A model generated the notes under the pieces. The model saw only the letters and a program-made list of their open reading frames with translations, was not told the DNA's origin and searched no databases. Positions 9,330 through 18,539 of a stretch of 64,000 nt of DNA are shown piece after piece (the first letter of the stretch is position 1; the number at the start of each line of letters is the position of its first letter). Source of the DNA: Bacteroidales bacterium (GTDB lineage: Bacteria > Bacteroidota > Bacteroidia > Bacteroidales > UBA4417); NCBI GenBank assembly GCA_016707785.1, contig JADJGZ010000013.1, positions 90,079 through 154,078 on the forward strand, given 5' to 3'. The position numbers were made by a program, and so were the translations under genes.

Positions 9330-10802
9330 TTAGAATCTGAATCCCAGAGTCATTTGGAACTGATTGGATTTGACGGTATTTTCTGCAAAAGAAGTACCGT
9401 AGAGGTATAGGTTATCTTTTGAAACCTGGTGATTGAAAGCGAAATCGAGGAAATAATTCTTTTCCCTCAGGCCCAAACCGGCTGAATAACCCATTCTTGC
9501 TCCCCTGGTAGTTTCATCTTTGTAAGGCGAACCATAAAAACTTGAACCCACTCTAAAAGCCAGGACATGATATTTTATTTCAGCTCCGAATCTTAAATTA
9601 TTAGCTGAGCCCAGGGTTGATTTTATAGATTCATTTTCGTCGAAATATTCCCAATCATTTGATCTGAGTTTAGCGGTAGAATAATCGACGAACTCATAGT
9701 CGGCAGTAAGGAATCCATATTTCCCGATTACGATTGCCAGGCTGCCAATGGCCCTCATTGGAGTATTGATTCTATAGTCATATACGCCTACTCTGGAATC
9801 TGAAGAGTAAGTGCTTCCATTTTCGAAGTATGAAACCATTTTTGTACTCCATTCATCTGTAAGATTATAGGAGGTAGGGGTGTGGAAAGCACCACCAATC
9901 CTGATAAACTCTACCGGTTTCAGAATAAAGCCGAATTTCAGATTAAACCCATTCCCTTTGGTTAGCAGGTTTTGTGATCTTTTGGCTGCATCAAAATTAT
10001 AGTCCGGATCAGCATTAGAACTAAGATGTTTACTATCCTGTTCTGAGAAATTACTCTCTTCTTCATACCTGATACTGGGGAATGAAAGGCTTAAACCCAG
10101 GTAAAGTTTATTGCCAAAATTGGCACCACCACTTAGCATCATTTCCCTGGTATTGCCACTAGTCTGAATAGTTTTTCTCTGTAAAACATTACCATCCGGC
10201 ATATCCACCCAATAGTGGGCAGGATTATTTACACTTCCGGAGTCAAAAACCATCAGGTTGGAGTTATAGGCCAATAGCGTAGAGAACTCGTCCAATTGAT
10301 CAGCGTTTGTTGGATTCCCTCCATTATTTGCCAGGTCTTCGTAATAACCCAGTAATGAGCTATTTGTATTGAAACCTTCTACCAATATACTGTTACTGAA
10401 AGTATTCATCCGATTCATACCAAATCCGAATTGAAGTCCTTTAAGGAATCCATCTTCATTGTTTTCATTAAGTGAAGAGGCGAATACCATTCCCAGGTTT
10501 CCCAGTGTAAGGTTATTCCTGAAGTCGGATTTTTTTTCTCCAAAGTAATCAGCCTCAGAAGAAGCGCCATAAAACCCTGGTGTAATCATGAATTCGGATT
10601 TTCGGTATAGGGCGATACCGGCAGGGTTTTGGCTAAGGCTGGAGAAATCAGCTCCAAGCGCACCATAAGCACCGGAAAGACCCATAAACCGGGCTGTTCC
10701 ACTATAGGAAATCAATGAATAGCGGAGTGCATCATTCGCATCCTGTGCAATACTGCTAACTGAGAGAAAGGTAACTGCTAATAAAAATATGATCTTTTTC
10801 AT
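9330..10802 (-). CDS. FadL/OMPP1-like outer-membrane beta-barrel protein
   Basis: A 490-residue protein with a signal peptide (1-19, ending SSIAQ). The N-terminus of the mature part has the family pattern SGTARFMGLSGAYGALGADFSSLSQNPAG, where the NPAG motif is the hallmark of FadL/OMPP1 and PorV-like barrels. The rest alternates polar and aromatic residues, and the last strand ends FQMTLGFRF. Relatives transport hydrophobic compounds or, as PorV, work in type IX secretion; the substrate is not evident here. It lies 116 bp downstream of the Tyr/Trp-rich lipoprotein gene on the same strand. Confidence 0.82.
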   Translation of the reverse strand: MKKIIFLLAVTFLSVSSIAQDANDALRYSLISYSGTARFMGLSGAYGALGADFSSLSQNPAGIALYRKSEFMITPGFYGASSEADYFGEKKSDFRNNLTLGNLGMVFASSLNENNEDGFLKGLQFGFGMNRMNTFSNSILVEGFNTNSSLLGYYEDLANNGGNPTNADQLDEFSTLLAYNSNLMVFDSGSVNNPAHYWVDMPDGNVLQRKTIQTSGNTREMMLSGGANFGNKLYLGLSLSFPSIRYEEESNFSEQDSKHLSSNADPDYNFDAAKRSQNLLTKGNGFNLKFGFILKPVEFIRIGGAFHTPTSYNLTDEWSTKMVSYFENGSTYSSDSRVGVYDYRINTPMRAIGSLAIVIGKYGFLTADYEFVDYSTAKLRSNDWEYFDENESIKSTLGSANNLRFGAEIKYHVLAFRVGSSFYGSPYKDETTRGARMGYSAGLGLREKNYFLDFAFNHQVSKDNLYLYGTSFAENTVKSNQFQMTLGFRF

Positions 10803-10918
10803 TTTTTATATGTGTTGAATTCTTAAAAGAAACCTGCAAACCAAAGGTCAACTGCTGTTAACTAATAAGGGATGCAGGTTTCGTACTATATGAGCTTTAA
10901 GAGACTACAGGATTCGGA

Positions 10919-12640
10919 TTATCTCCTTCGACCTGAACCACCGCTACTATTTGAAGAACCACTACTCCTGGATGGGCTGGAACTTTCACTTGAGCGGCTG
11001 GGAGCTGAATAACTACTGTTCGATCGCGAAGGGCTTGAGCTTTCACTTGATCTGGAAGGAGTTGAATATGTGCTATTACTCCTGGCAGGGGTAGAACTCT
11101 CTGATGACCGATTCGGAGTTGAATAGGTAGATCTGGATGGAGTGGGTGTTGAGTTGTTACTCCTGTTTGGTGTATAAGTAGGTTGTGAACTTCTGTTATT
11201 ATTGGAAGGTGTGGCGTTGGATTTATTTTCCTGGCGTACGGGTGCCTGGTAATTTCCATTTGAGGAGGGCCTGGTATTCTGCTTATCCCCTGAAGGAGTG
11301 GTGTTCCTGTATTTTGGTGCGGTATACTCCTGGCTAGACCTTGGTTTTGTATAGGATGGAGAGTTATAAGGCTGAACTTTACTTTGATTTCTCACCCCTG
11401 AATTAGCAGGTGCATTCCTGGTACCCTGATATGAATACCTTGGAGGGCGCTGTGTTTGGTTGTTAGCATTTGTCCCTTGCTTTGACGAGTTACTGTTTGT
11501 CCGAACCTGTCCGGGATTCTTTTGGTTACCGGCGGAAGAATTCGAATTGTAACGAGTGCCTTCCTGCCTGGTACCTGAATTGATGACATCAGAATTCCTG
11601 TTGTTACCTGGAGTGGATAAATTATTTGTTCTGCTGCCAGCTAACCTTGTGTTATTATTGGTAACATCAGAGTTCCTTGTTCCCCTGGTTGGATTGAGTC
11701 CATCAGTGGATTGATTTCTAATGCTATTCTTCAGGGTGCCTGCATTGGCAGTACGGTTGGTCCTGACACCGCTTGTTCCGCTGGTAAGGTCATTGCCTGA
11801 GTTTCTGACAGATGAAAGGTTTGAGTTTCTGACATTGATATTTCTTTCACCGGAGACATAGTTTTCATATTTTTCGGAGAAACTCTGATTCCTGGTATTT
11901 CCGGCTATTCCACCTGAAGAAGAAGCACCGCTTCCCCTGTGACCATAGTAGTGAGAGTTGTCATCATAGCTGTTGTAGTAATAATTACCATACCAACTTC
12001 CTCCATGAAGGCCATTCCAGTATCCGTCATAATAGCCGCTCCAATAACCATTGTAATATCCGGATCCATAACTATTCCATCCATAATAAGGATAAGGATC
12101 CCACCATCCAGAGTGTCCCCATGACTGATAAGGCCATCCCCAGGAAGAATAATAGGAAGGATACCACCAGTTATAACCCATATATATGCTTACTCCATAA
12201 TTCCATGGATTATAATCATACCAATAGGAATTCGTATAATAATCTGAGTAATAATTATTGTAGCTATAGTCATTATGAAACCTCCTTAATCTTGCAGAAT
12301 AGGCGTAATCATAATAATCATCACCATAAAAATTGGTGGTGATATATGAATCTCCTTCAGGTGAGGTATACTCTTCAGTTTCCTGGACTAAGCCTGAGTT
12401 TGCTAATTCTTCATCGGTATATTGAACTTCGAGGCTATCAACAGGCTCTTCTGCATTTGGCTTGGTTTGTGTATACTGAGAAGGTTCAACCTTTTGAGGC
12501 TGAACGATTTTTGTGCGATCATCAGCTTTTTTGTCTTTAGCTGAATAATACACATCATCATAGTTTTTTGATTGGTATTGAGCGCTACAAGCTGTAAAGA
12601 TAAATAAGCTTGCTGCGATAAGACTAATGTAGGATTTCAT
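10919..12640 (-). CDS. Low-complexity Tyr/Trp/Gly-rich then Ser/Asn/Arg-rich lipoprotein
   Basis: A 573-residue lipoprotein with a signal ending in FTAC (Cys18). Three zones follow. Residues about 20-95 are acidic and polar. Residues about 100-235 are extremely rich in Tyr, Trp, Gly, Asn and Ser (for example YYNGYWSGYYDGYWNG). Residues about 240-573 are rich in Ser, Thr, Asn, Pro and Arg, ending in near-repeats of SSESSSPSRS and a GSGRRR tail. The DNA at 10930-11130 repeats accordingly. It is almost certainly disordered and surface or periplasmic. Similar proteins of unknown function occur in Bacteroidota; an adhesive or scaffold role is only a guess. The next gene downstream is a barrel protein. 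Confidence 0.78.
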   Translation of the reverse strand: MKSYISLIAASLFIFTACSAQYQSKNYDDVYYSAKDKKADDRTKIVQPQKVEPSQYTQTKPNAEEPVDSLEVQYTDEELANSGLVQETEEYTSPEGDSYITTNFYGDDYYDYAYSARLRRFHNDYSYNNYYSDYYTNSYWYDYNPWNYGVSIYMGYNWWYPSYYSSWGWPYQSWGHSGWWDPYPYYGWNSYGSGYYNGYWSGYYDGYWNGLHGGSWYGNYYYNSYDDNSHYYGHRGSGASSSGGIAGNTRNQSFSEKYENYVSGERNINVRNSNLSSVRNSGNDLTSGTSGVRTNRTANAGTLKNSIRNQSTDGLNPTRGTRNSDVTNNNTRLAGSRTNNLSTPGNNRNSDVINSGTRQEGTRYNSNSSAGNQKNPGQVRTNSNSSKQGTNANNQTQRPPRYSYQGTRNAPANSGVRNQSKVQPYNSPSYTKPRSSQEYTAPKYRNTTPSGDKQNTRPSSNGNYQAPVRQENKSNATPSNNNRSSQPTYTPNRSNNSTPTPSRSTYSTPNRSSESSTPARSNSTYSTPSRSSESSSPSRSNSSYSAPSRSSESSSPSRSSGSSNSSGGSGRRR

Positions 12641-12693
12641 AGCACCCTCCTTTGGATTAACAAGCTCAAAGATAAAGCTTGGTTGTTGAGTTT

Positions 12694-12724
12694 TTGCGAG
12701 CTTCCCGTTAATTTGTTACTTTTG
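12694..12724 (+). promoter_or_regulatory. Bacteroidota-type promoter of proS
   Basis: A -33 TTG at 12694-12696 and a -7 box TACTTTTG at 12717-12724 are separated by 20 bp, matching the Bacteroidota consensus. The expected transcription start is near 12731, giving a leader of about 48 nt before the proS ATG. Confidence 0.7.
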
Positions 12725-12778
12725 CAGGGAATAAAAATGCAGGTTGAAATATACAATTATCATACCATTTAAAGCAAT

Positions 12779-14254
12779 ATGGCGAAAGATTTTATTAGTC
12801 GGGAAGAGAATTATTCTCAATGGTACAATGACCTGGTTCTGAAAGCGGACCTGGCAGAGAACTCAGCTGTTCGGGGCTGTATGGTTATCAAACCTTATGG
12901 TTATGCTATTTGGGAGAAAATCCAGGCACAATTAGATAAGATGTTCAAGGATACAGGGCATGTGAATGCCTATTTCCCTTTATTTATTCCAAAATCATTT
13001 TTTAGCAAAGAGGCTTCTCATGTGGAGGGATTTGCGAAGGAATGTGCGGTTGTGACTCATTACCGGTTAAAGAATTCTCCGGATGGTAAAGGGGTTATTG
13101 TAGATCCTGACGCCAAACTGGAAGAAGAACTGATTGTCCGGCCTACTTCAGAAACGATAATCTGGGATACATACAGGAACTGGATTCAGTCATACAGGGA
13201 TTTGCCCATACTTGTAAATCAATGGGCCAATGTTGTGAGATGGGAAATGCGTACGAGGCTTTTTCTCAGGACTGCAGAATTTCTTTGGCAGGAAGGCCAT
13301 ACCGCGCATGCTACTGAGCAGGAAGCAATAAAGGAAGCAGAGCTTATGCTTGAAGTGTATGCCGAATTTGCCGAGAAATTTATGGCTATTCCTGTCCTTA
13401 AAGGTGTGAAGTCACCGAATGAGAGATTTGCAGGTGCGATAGAAACATATTGTATTGAAGCATTAATGCAGGATGGGAAAGCATTGCAGGCCGGAACATC
13501 ACACTTTCTAGGTCAGAACTTTGCCAAGGCTTTTGATGTTCAGTTCCTTAGTAAGGAAAATAAACTTGAGTATGTTTGGGCCACATCATGGGGAGTATCA
13601 ACCCGCCTGATGGGTGCCCTTGTCATGTCGCATTCTGATGATAATGGTTTGGTTTTACCTCCGCGCCTGGCTCCAATTCAGGTGGTTATTATACCAATTC
13701 ATAAGACTGAAGAGCAGCTTGAATTAATTTCAGTAAAAGCAAAGGAAATAATGAATGCTCTTAAGTTAAAAGGGATTTCAGTCAAATATGATGACAGAGA
13801 TACTTATAAACCTGGCTGGAAGTTTAATGAATATGAATTCAAGGGTGTACCTGTAAGGATTGTTATGGGTCCAAGAGATCTTGAAAATGGCACTGTTGAA
13901 GTAGCAAGACGTGATACTCTTGAGAAAAGTGTTTTTCAACTCACGGATATCGAGAATAAGATTGAGCATCTTCTGGATAATATACAGGAAAACCTATTTC
14001 AAAAAGCTCTTTCATTCAGGGAGAATAACACCTTTACTGCTGATACATGGGAGGAATTCAATCATATTCTTGATAACAGCGGAGGATTTGTTTCCGCACA
14101 CTGGGATGGTACTCCTGAAACCGAACAGAAAATCAAGGAGGAATCGAAGGCAACTATCAGATTGATACCCCTCAACAATAAGAAAGAAGAAGGGTTGTGC
14201 ATATATAGCGGGAAGCCTTCTACTCAAAGGGTTCTTTTTGCAAGGGCTTACTAG
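12779..14254 (+). CDS. proS: Prolyl-tRNA synthetase, archaeal/eukaryotic-type short form
   Basis: A 491-residue class II synthetase. The start (FISREENYSQWYNDLVLKADLAE) and the domain order without the bacterial INS editing insert are those of the ProS type 3 found in Bacteroidota, archaea and eukaryotes. Class II motifs are visible: VRPTSETIIW, the motif 2 segment WEMRTRLFLRTAEFLWQEGHTAH, and a motif 3 region (WGVSTRLMGALVMSHSDD). The anticodon-binding domain lies about 300-400 (PIQVVIIPIH; GWKFNEYEFKGVPVRI), followed by the C-terminal domain ending in ARAY. It charges tRNA-Pro. A good promoter lies upstream, and kdsB follows after 81 bp. Confidence 0.95.
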   Translation: MAKDFISREENYSQWYNDLVLKADLAENSAVRGCMVIKPYGYAIWEKIQAQLDKMFKDTGHVNAYFPLFIPKSFFSKEASHVEGFAKECAVVTHYRLKNSPDGKGVIVDPDAKLEEELIVRPTSETIIWDTYRNWIQSYRDLPILVNQWANVVRWEMRTRLFLRTAEFLWQEGHTAHATEQEAIKEAELMLEVYAEFAEKFMAIPVLKGVKSPNERFAGAIETYCIEALMQDGKALQAGTSHFLGQNFAKAFDVQFLSKENKLEYVWATSWGVSTRLMGALVMSHSDDNGLVLPPRLAPIQVVIIPIHKTEEQLELISVKAKEIMNALKLKGISVKYDDRDTYKPGWKFNEYEFKGVPVRIVMGPRDLENGTVEVARRDTLEKSVFQLTDIENKIEHLLDNIQENLFQKALSFRENNTFTADTWEEFNHILDNSGGFVSAHWDGTPETEQKIKEESKATIRLIPLNNKKEEGLCIYSGKPSTQRVLFARAY

Positions 14255-14335
14255 GATATATTGCTGAACTCAGTTGGGTCGATGATCCATTCATAAAATT
14301 GATTATTCTTTCAGTTGATATAATTCCATGATCCG

Positions 14336-15088
14336 ATGGCTTTAAGAGTATTGGGAGTTATTCCTGCACGATATGCCTCCACCCGATTTCCGGGGAAACC
14401 TTTGACAATGATTGGTCAGAGGAGTATGATTCAATGTGTGTATGAGCAGGCAAAGAAATGTGATGCATTTTTGAAAGTACTTGTTGCTACTGATGATCAG
14501 AGGATATATGATCATGTATTAGGTTTCGGGGGTGAAGCAATGATGACTTCTACTGAGCACAAATCAGGTACCGAGCGAATCGGAGAAGTGGTAAGTACAC
14601 TAAGAACCCTGAATCTGACTTATGATGTAGTTGTAAATATTCAGGGTGATGAGCCTTTGTTGGATCCTGCCCAAATTGAAAGCCTACTGCATTGTTTTTC
14701 AGTTCCGGGAATAGAAATTTCTACACTGATCAAGGAAATTAAAGATTATGAGGATATTATAAATCCTAATGTTGTAAAGGTGGTCACGACTCAGGATGGT
14801 CTTGCACTTTATTTCAGCCGCTCACCCATTCCTTATGTAAGAGATTATAAAGATAAAGATTGGTTATTGAGAGCAAGGTTTTTCAAACATTTAGGCTTAT
14901 ATGCTTATCGTTCAGATATTTTGGAGAAAATAGTGAAGTTAAATTTGTCTGTCCTTGAAAAGGCGGAGTCTTTGGAACAATTAAGATGGCTGGAGAATGG
15001 TTTTCGCATAAATGTGGTTCATACTGATATTGAAACTATTGCAATCGATACCCCCGAAGATTTATTAAAACTTACTAACAAAATTTGA
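14336..15088 (+). CDS. kdsB: 3-deoxy-manno-octulosonate cytidylyltransferase (KdsB)
   Basis: A 250-residue protein with the nucleotidyltransferase signature PARYASTRFPGKPL at residues about 10-23, VATDDQRI, NIQGDEPL (metal and sugar binding), YFSRSPIPYVRD and LEQLRWLENGF near the C-terminus. KdsB activates Kdo with CTP in the cytoplasm to make CMP-Kdo for the lipopolysaccharide inner core. It lies between proS and an HU/SPOR gene on the same strand, at short but non-overlapping distances. Confidence 0.95.
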   Translation: MALRVLGVIPARYASTRFPGKPLTMIGQRSMIQCVYEQAKKCDAFLKVLVATDDQRIYDHVLGFGGEAMMTSTEHKSGTERIGEVVSTLRTLNLTYDVVVNIQGDEPLLDPAQIESLLHCFSVPGIEISTLIKEIKDYEDIINPNVVKVVTTQDGLALYFSRSPIPYVRDYKDKDWLLRARFFKHLGLYAYRSDILEKIVKLNLSVLEKAESLEQLRWLENGFRINVVHTDIETIAIDTPEDLLKLTNKI

Positions 15089-15141
15089 TTGAAACCCCTA
15101 TCTATAGCTATATTCGCTGACTGATAGTACGAGTTCGATAT

Positions 15142-16176
15142 ATGAAAGTGCAATACATAAGTGAGTTACTTTACAGGCATGAATGCGTAATAGTTCCTGG
15201 ATTTGGGGGATTTATTACCAGTTATGTTCCTGCTCGTGTTGATTCCTTAACTCACAGGTTTTATCCTCCTTCATGTGAAGTAGCTTTTAATGAGAGTCTT
15301 TCTACGAATGATGGGATTCTTGCCAATCATATTTCGAAAGTAGAGGGGATCACTTATAGGGAGGCCATTGATGAAATCAGGTTCTGGGTTGAGGATGTAG
15401 TTGTGTTGCTCAGGTCAGGGGAAAAATTTGAAATGGCCGCTTTAGGTGTTTTCGTGATGGGTCCGGTTGGAAACATTCAATTTGAACCTGAATCCGGACT
15501 CAATTATTTAGGAAATTCATTTGGGCTCCCAAGTTTTGTTGCACAATCCGTTACCCGGAAAAGAGATAAGGTTGAAGAATCCCCGCGTCGGGTTCAGCCT
15601 CGTCCGGGGAGAATTATAGCAGAAACACTCAAATGGGCTGCAGTTATTGTTCCTTTTGTTGCTTTTACTTTATGGGGAACCATGAATACTGATAAGCTTG
15701 GGAATTATGTGCAGAATTATTCAGGTTTCTATTCCTGGGTAAAATCTACACCCGGTAAAACATCGACCCACGACATAAAGCAAGTAGCAATAAATCAAAC
15801 TGTTGTTGAAGAGCCTGTAGTTGTCTCTCCTGGTGGTTTATTGAATGCTGCAGGAATTGAGCTTTCACCTGCCTCTATTTCATATGATGCGATGCGGTTA
15901 TTAACCGTAAGTGAAACAAAAGCTGCTGTTGCTGTATCTCCTGTAAACAATGCATATTATATCATTGGTGGTGCTTTTAAGGAACATAGCAATGCTCTTA
16001 AGATGGTTTCTGAACTCAACCAGAAAGGCCATCCTGCGATGATAGTGGATACAACAGCCAGGGGTATGTATGTTGTAGGCATACAAGGTTTTGTCAGCCG
16101 GCTGGAGGCTCTTCATGCTCTTCCGGGAATTCAGGAGGCTGGTTATACAGGAGCCTGGATCATGCGTAAAAAATAA
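15142..16176 (+). CDS. HU-CCDC81-like and SPOR domain membrane protein
   Basis: A 344-residue protein. The N-terminal region (1-135: YISELLYRHECVIVPGFGGF, SLSTNDGILANHIS, LRSGEKFEMAALGVF) resembles the duplicated HU/IHF-like domain common in Bacteroidota. One transmembrane helix lies at about 168-182 (WAAVIVPFVAFTLWG). A SPOR-type fold at the C-terminus (about 270-340: AYYIIGGAFKEHSNALKM, GMYVVGIQGF) would be outside the membrane and could bind denuded glycan strands of peptidoglycan at division sites. The combination suggests a link between the cell envelope and either DNA or other cytoplasmic partners. The function is inferred from the domains only. Confidence 0.85.
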   Translation: MKVQYISELLYRHECVIVPGFGGFITSYVPARVDSLTHRFYPPSCEVAFNESLSTNDGILANHISKVEGITYREAIDEIRFWVEDVVVLLRSGEKFEMAALGVFVMGPVGNIQFEPESGLNYLGNSFGLPSFVAQSVTRKRDKVEESPRRVQPRPGRIIAETLKWAAVIVPFVAFTLWGTMNTDKLGNYVQNYSGFYSWVKSTPGKTSTHDIKQVAINQTVVEEPVVVSPGGLLNAAGIELSPASISYDAMRLLTVSETKAAVAVSPVNNAYYIIGGAFKEHSNALKMVSELNQKGHPAMIVDTTARGMYVVGIQGFVSRLEALHALPGIQEAGYTGAWIMRKK

Positions 16177-16277
16177 CCTTTCCTTATTTTTTTATTAGTT
16201 TTGCGGTCCATTCTGGCCAGGTATTTATACTGTCCTGTTTCGAAGATTAATTTAAAAGCACATCAAACAAACAATTC

Positions 16278-16958
16278 TTGGCTAAGCGTAAACTTGAACG
16301 ATTTGCTGAAAATGCAACATTCCCGCATTTTTTTCAGCCCACCTGGGAGGAACTTCAGGCTGGTTTTCCATTAAGAGGTAATTGGAAGAAGGACTATTTT
16401 ATGAATGATCACCCTCTTATTATTGAAGTTGGGTGTGGGAAAGGGGAGTACACTGTTGACCTCGCGGGCCGGTATCCTTCAAATAACTACATTGGATTGG
16501 ATAAAAAGGGAGCAAGGATGTGGAGGGGAGCTAAGACTACCCATATCATGCAAAAGCGGAATGTAGCTTTCATAAGGGTACTTGCGGAAAATCTGCCTTC
16601 GATTTTTGCTGAATCAGAAATAGATGAGATATGGATTACATTCCCGGAACCTCAGCCTAATAGTCCCAGGGCAAAGAAACGATTTACTTCCCCCCAGTTT
16701 CTGGCCCGGTTCAGATCGGTACTCAAAGCCGGTGGAGTTATACATCTCAAGACAGACAACGATGTGATGTTTCAATACACACTTGATGTAATCAGGGAAT
16801 TCGGTCATCAATTATTATATCAGAGTGATGACCTATATTTGAACCCGGATGATCAGGAGGTCAAGGATGTTATACCGGTGAAAACACATTATGAAAAGAT
16901 CTGGCTGGAGCAAGGATTGAAAATCAAGTATCTCAGGTTTTCATTAGGTCCTTTGTAA
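16278..16958 (+). CDS. trmB: tRNA (guanine-N7)-methyltransferase (TrmB)
   Basis: A 226-residue SAM-dependent methyltransferase starting at a TTG codon; the start MAKRKLERFAE is a good match to family N-termini. The SAM motif VGCGKGEYTVDLA (about 52-64), IGLDKKGARMWRGA, and the TrmB signature ITFPEPQPNSPRAKKRFTS are clear. It modifies G46 in the variable loop of tRNAs. A -7-like box TAGTTTTG sits at 16196-16203, just after the preceding gene, so it may have its own promoter. The following gene starts 12 bp after its stop, indicating an operon. Confidence 0.94.
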   Translation: MAKRKLERFAENATFPHFFQPTWEELQAGFPLRGNWKKDYFMNDHPLIIEVGCGKGEYTVDLAGRYPSNNYIGLDKKGARMWRGAKTTHIMQKRNVAFIRVLAENLPSIFAESEIDEIWITFPEPQPNSPRAKKRFTSPQFLARFRSVLKAGGVIHLKTDNDVMFQYTLDVIREFGHQLLYQSDDLYLNPDDQEVKDVIPVKTHYEKIWLEQGLKIKYLRFSLGPL

Positions 16959-16970
16959 CGAGATCAGTTT

Positions 16971-17309
16971 ATGAGCGATATCAGTTTTTTCGAAAGAGTT
17001 TATGAGGTTGCAAAAATGATCCCTTATGGAAGGGTCACCTCCTATGGTGCTATTGCCAGGTTTCTGGGTTCAGGAGGATCAGCCAGGATGGTCGGATGGG
17101 CCATGAATGCTTCTCATCACAGTTTACAGGAAATACCTGCTCATCGGGTAGTCAATCGCAACGGACTTCTATCAGGGAAGCATCATTTTGGTGGACCAGA
17201 TGTAATGAGACAGTTGTTGGAAAGTGAAGGCGTTATGATCGTAGGTGACCAGATACAGCAATTTTCCGTACTTTTCTGGGATCCTTTGAAAGAAATCGAA
17301 AGAGTATAG
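16971..17309 (+). CDS. Alkyltransferase-like protein (ATL, MGMT family without the catalytic cysteine)
   Basis: A 112-residue protein with the DNA-binding fold of O6-methylguanine methyltransferases: YEVAKMIPYGRVTSYGAIA, RMVGWAMNAS with the arginine-finger region, and PAHRVVNRNG. The usual PCHR motif has Ala57 in place of the acceptor cysteine, so it cannot demethylate DNA. Known ATL proteins bind O6-alkylguanine and hand lesions to nucleotide-excision repair. It is 12 bp from trmB and likely cotranscribed; it is the last gene of the proS run. Confidence 0.9.
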   Translation: MSDISFFERVYEVAKMIPYGRVTSYGAIARFLGSGGSARMVGWAMNASHHSLQEIPAHRVVNRNGLLSGKHHFGGPDVMRQLLESEGVMIVGDQIQQFSVLFWDPLKEIERV

Positions 17310-17344
17310 ACTTTATAGGGAACCTGTCAGGAAGGTATAAAGAT

Positions 17345-18412
17345 TTAATTATTATTGATTACAGGTATTATATCAAATCCTTTGGATGCCAGGTCCTTAT
17401 GATTATCAAGGATAAATTGCTTTATATGATTTATGGGAATCACGAAACTCACTCCATAATTAATGTCTTTCTTCTGATTAACATATAGGGGACCACTATA
17501 TGGGATTGATGGGTTATAGTTAAACTCATGGATATCTTTCTCCGGTTTGAGGAAATATTCATTCCTGGCTGATACTGAGCGGCTGATACCTACCAGTTCG
17601 AAATTGGGTACCCCATCTTTTATTGCCAGGACGATTCCTCCACTTAAACCTTCATTAAAGGATGCATCAGTCAGGAAATTAGAAGTCTTATCAGGCGCTT
17701 TGCTCACAATTCCTTTCGTTATCATTAGTTGTCCAACAGGGTATCCTGCAAGATAAACAAAACTTCCCCACTCAAGATGATCAGAATCACCAAAAGGGTA
17801 ATCGAAAGGAGGAGGTATAGGGGTTGCTGCGGGAACTGAAAAGGTCCGGCCGAGAATAGCAATATCTTTCTTTCTGTCACTGCATAAAATCGAGAATCTG
17901 TTGTTTTCCGGCACATCCTTGATTACGATCTGTTGTTTTACTTTGAGAGAGATGCTATGGATAAATTGATTCTGGAGGTCGCCATATTCAGAATAAGAGA
18001 TTAAAGTATCAGGCAGATCCACAATATGTGCACAAGTGAGCAGCAACATTTGCTTATCAGTTGATTGTATGATGACTGCTGTCCCGCTGGTAGCCTCATT
18101 GGTATAAATACTTGCTTCAGCTTTGTCCTTGACCTGACCGATATTCAGGTCATTAAGGGTTATATTGGAATTAGTCCCAAAAACATAAGTTCTGTAATTC
18201 GTATAACAAGTAACTTTTTTTACTGATTTAAGGATCGTTTCCAGTTGCTGAGAGCAATTTGCATAGGGGAATTCAGCATCATACCTGTTATCATGAAGCG
18301 CAGGATACACTGTTTTGTAGGTATGTTTTGAACAGCCGGCCAGTATTATTACAAATATAAAAGCTTGCAATAGCAAGCGGTATATGTGGGTGATTGGTCT
18401 CACAAGCTTCAT
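17345..18412 (-). CDS. Trypsin-like serine protease lipoprotein
   Basis: I chose the ATG at 18412, which gives a compact lipoprotein signal ending in ILAGC (Cys27); an upstream in-frame ATG at 18436 would add eight residues. The mature protein looks like a trypsin/S1C-type peptidase domain: LLTCAHIVD (His), KKDIAILG (Asp) and FNEGLSGGIVLA (Ser in GLSGG rather than the usual GNSGG). All three triad residues are present. No PDZ domain is visible. It would act in the periplasm or at the outer membrane. The substrate is unknown, and neighbours give no clue. Confidence 0.75.
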   Translation of the reverse strand: MKLVRPITHIYRLLLQAFIFVIILAGCSKHTYKTVYPALHDNRYDAEFPYANCSQQLETILKSVKKVTCYTNYRTYVFGTNSNITLNDLNIGQVKDKAEASIYTNEATSGTAVIIQSTDKQMLLLTCAHIVDLPDTLISYSEYGDLQNQFIHSISLKVKQQIVIKDVPENNRFSILCSDRKKDIAILGRTFSVPAATPIPPPFDYPFGDSDHLEWGSFVYLAGYPVGQLMITKGIVSKAPDKTSNFLTDASFNEGLSGGIVLAIKDGVPNFELVGISRSVSARNEYFLKPEKDIHEFNYNPSIPYSGPLYVNQKKDINYGVSFVIPINHIKQFILDNHKDLASKGFDIIPVINNN

Positions 18413-18539
18413 TTTTTTTTGACGTAAGCAGATCATACCAAGTTAGTTAAAAACAAGATAAAAAATACTTAAATTATAAATTGTATGTGGGAGAATGAAT
18501 TATCTTTACATGTTCTAAATAAAAATAACAATCTATTGA

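Noticed and set aside
10897..12540. Several ORFs on both strands inside the low-complexity lipoprotein gene
   Set aside because: They arise from the biased, repetitive composition of the lipoprotein gene; none has a plausible start or family.
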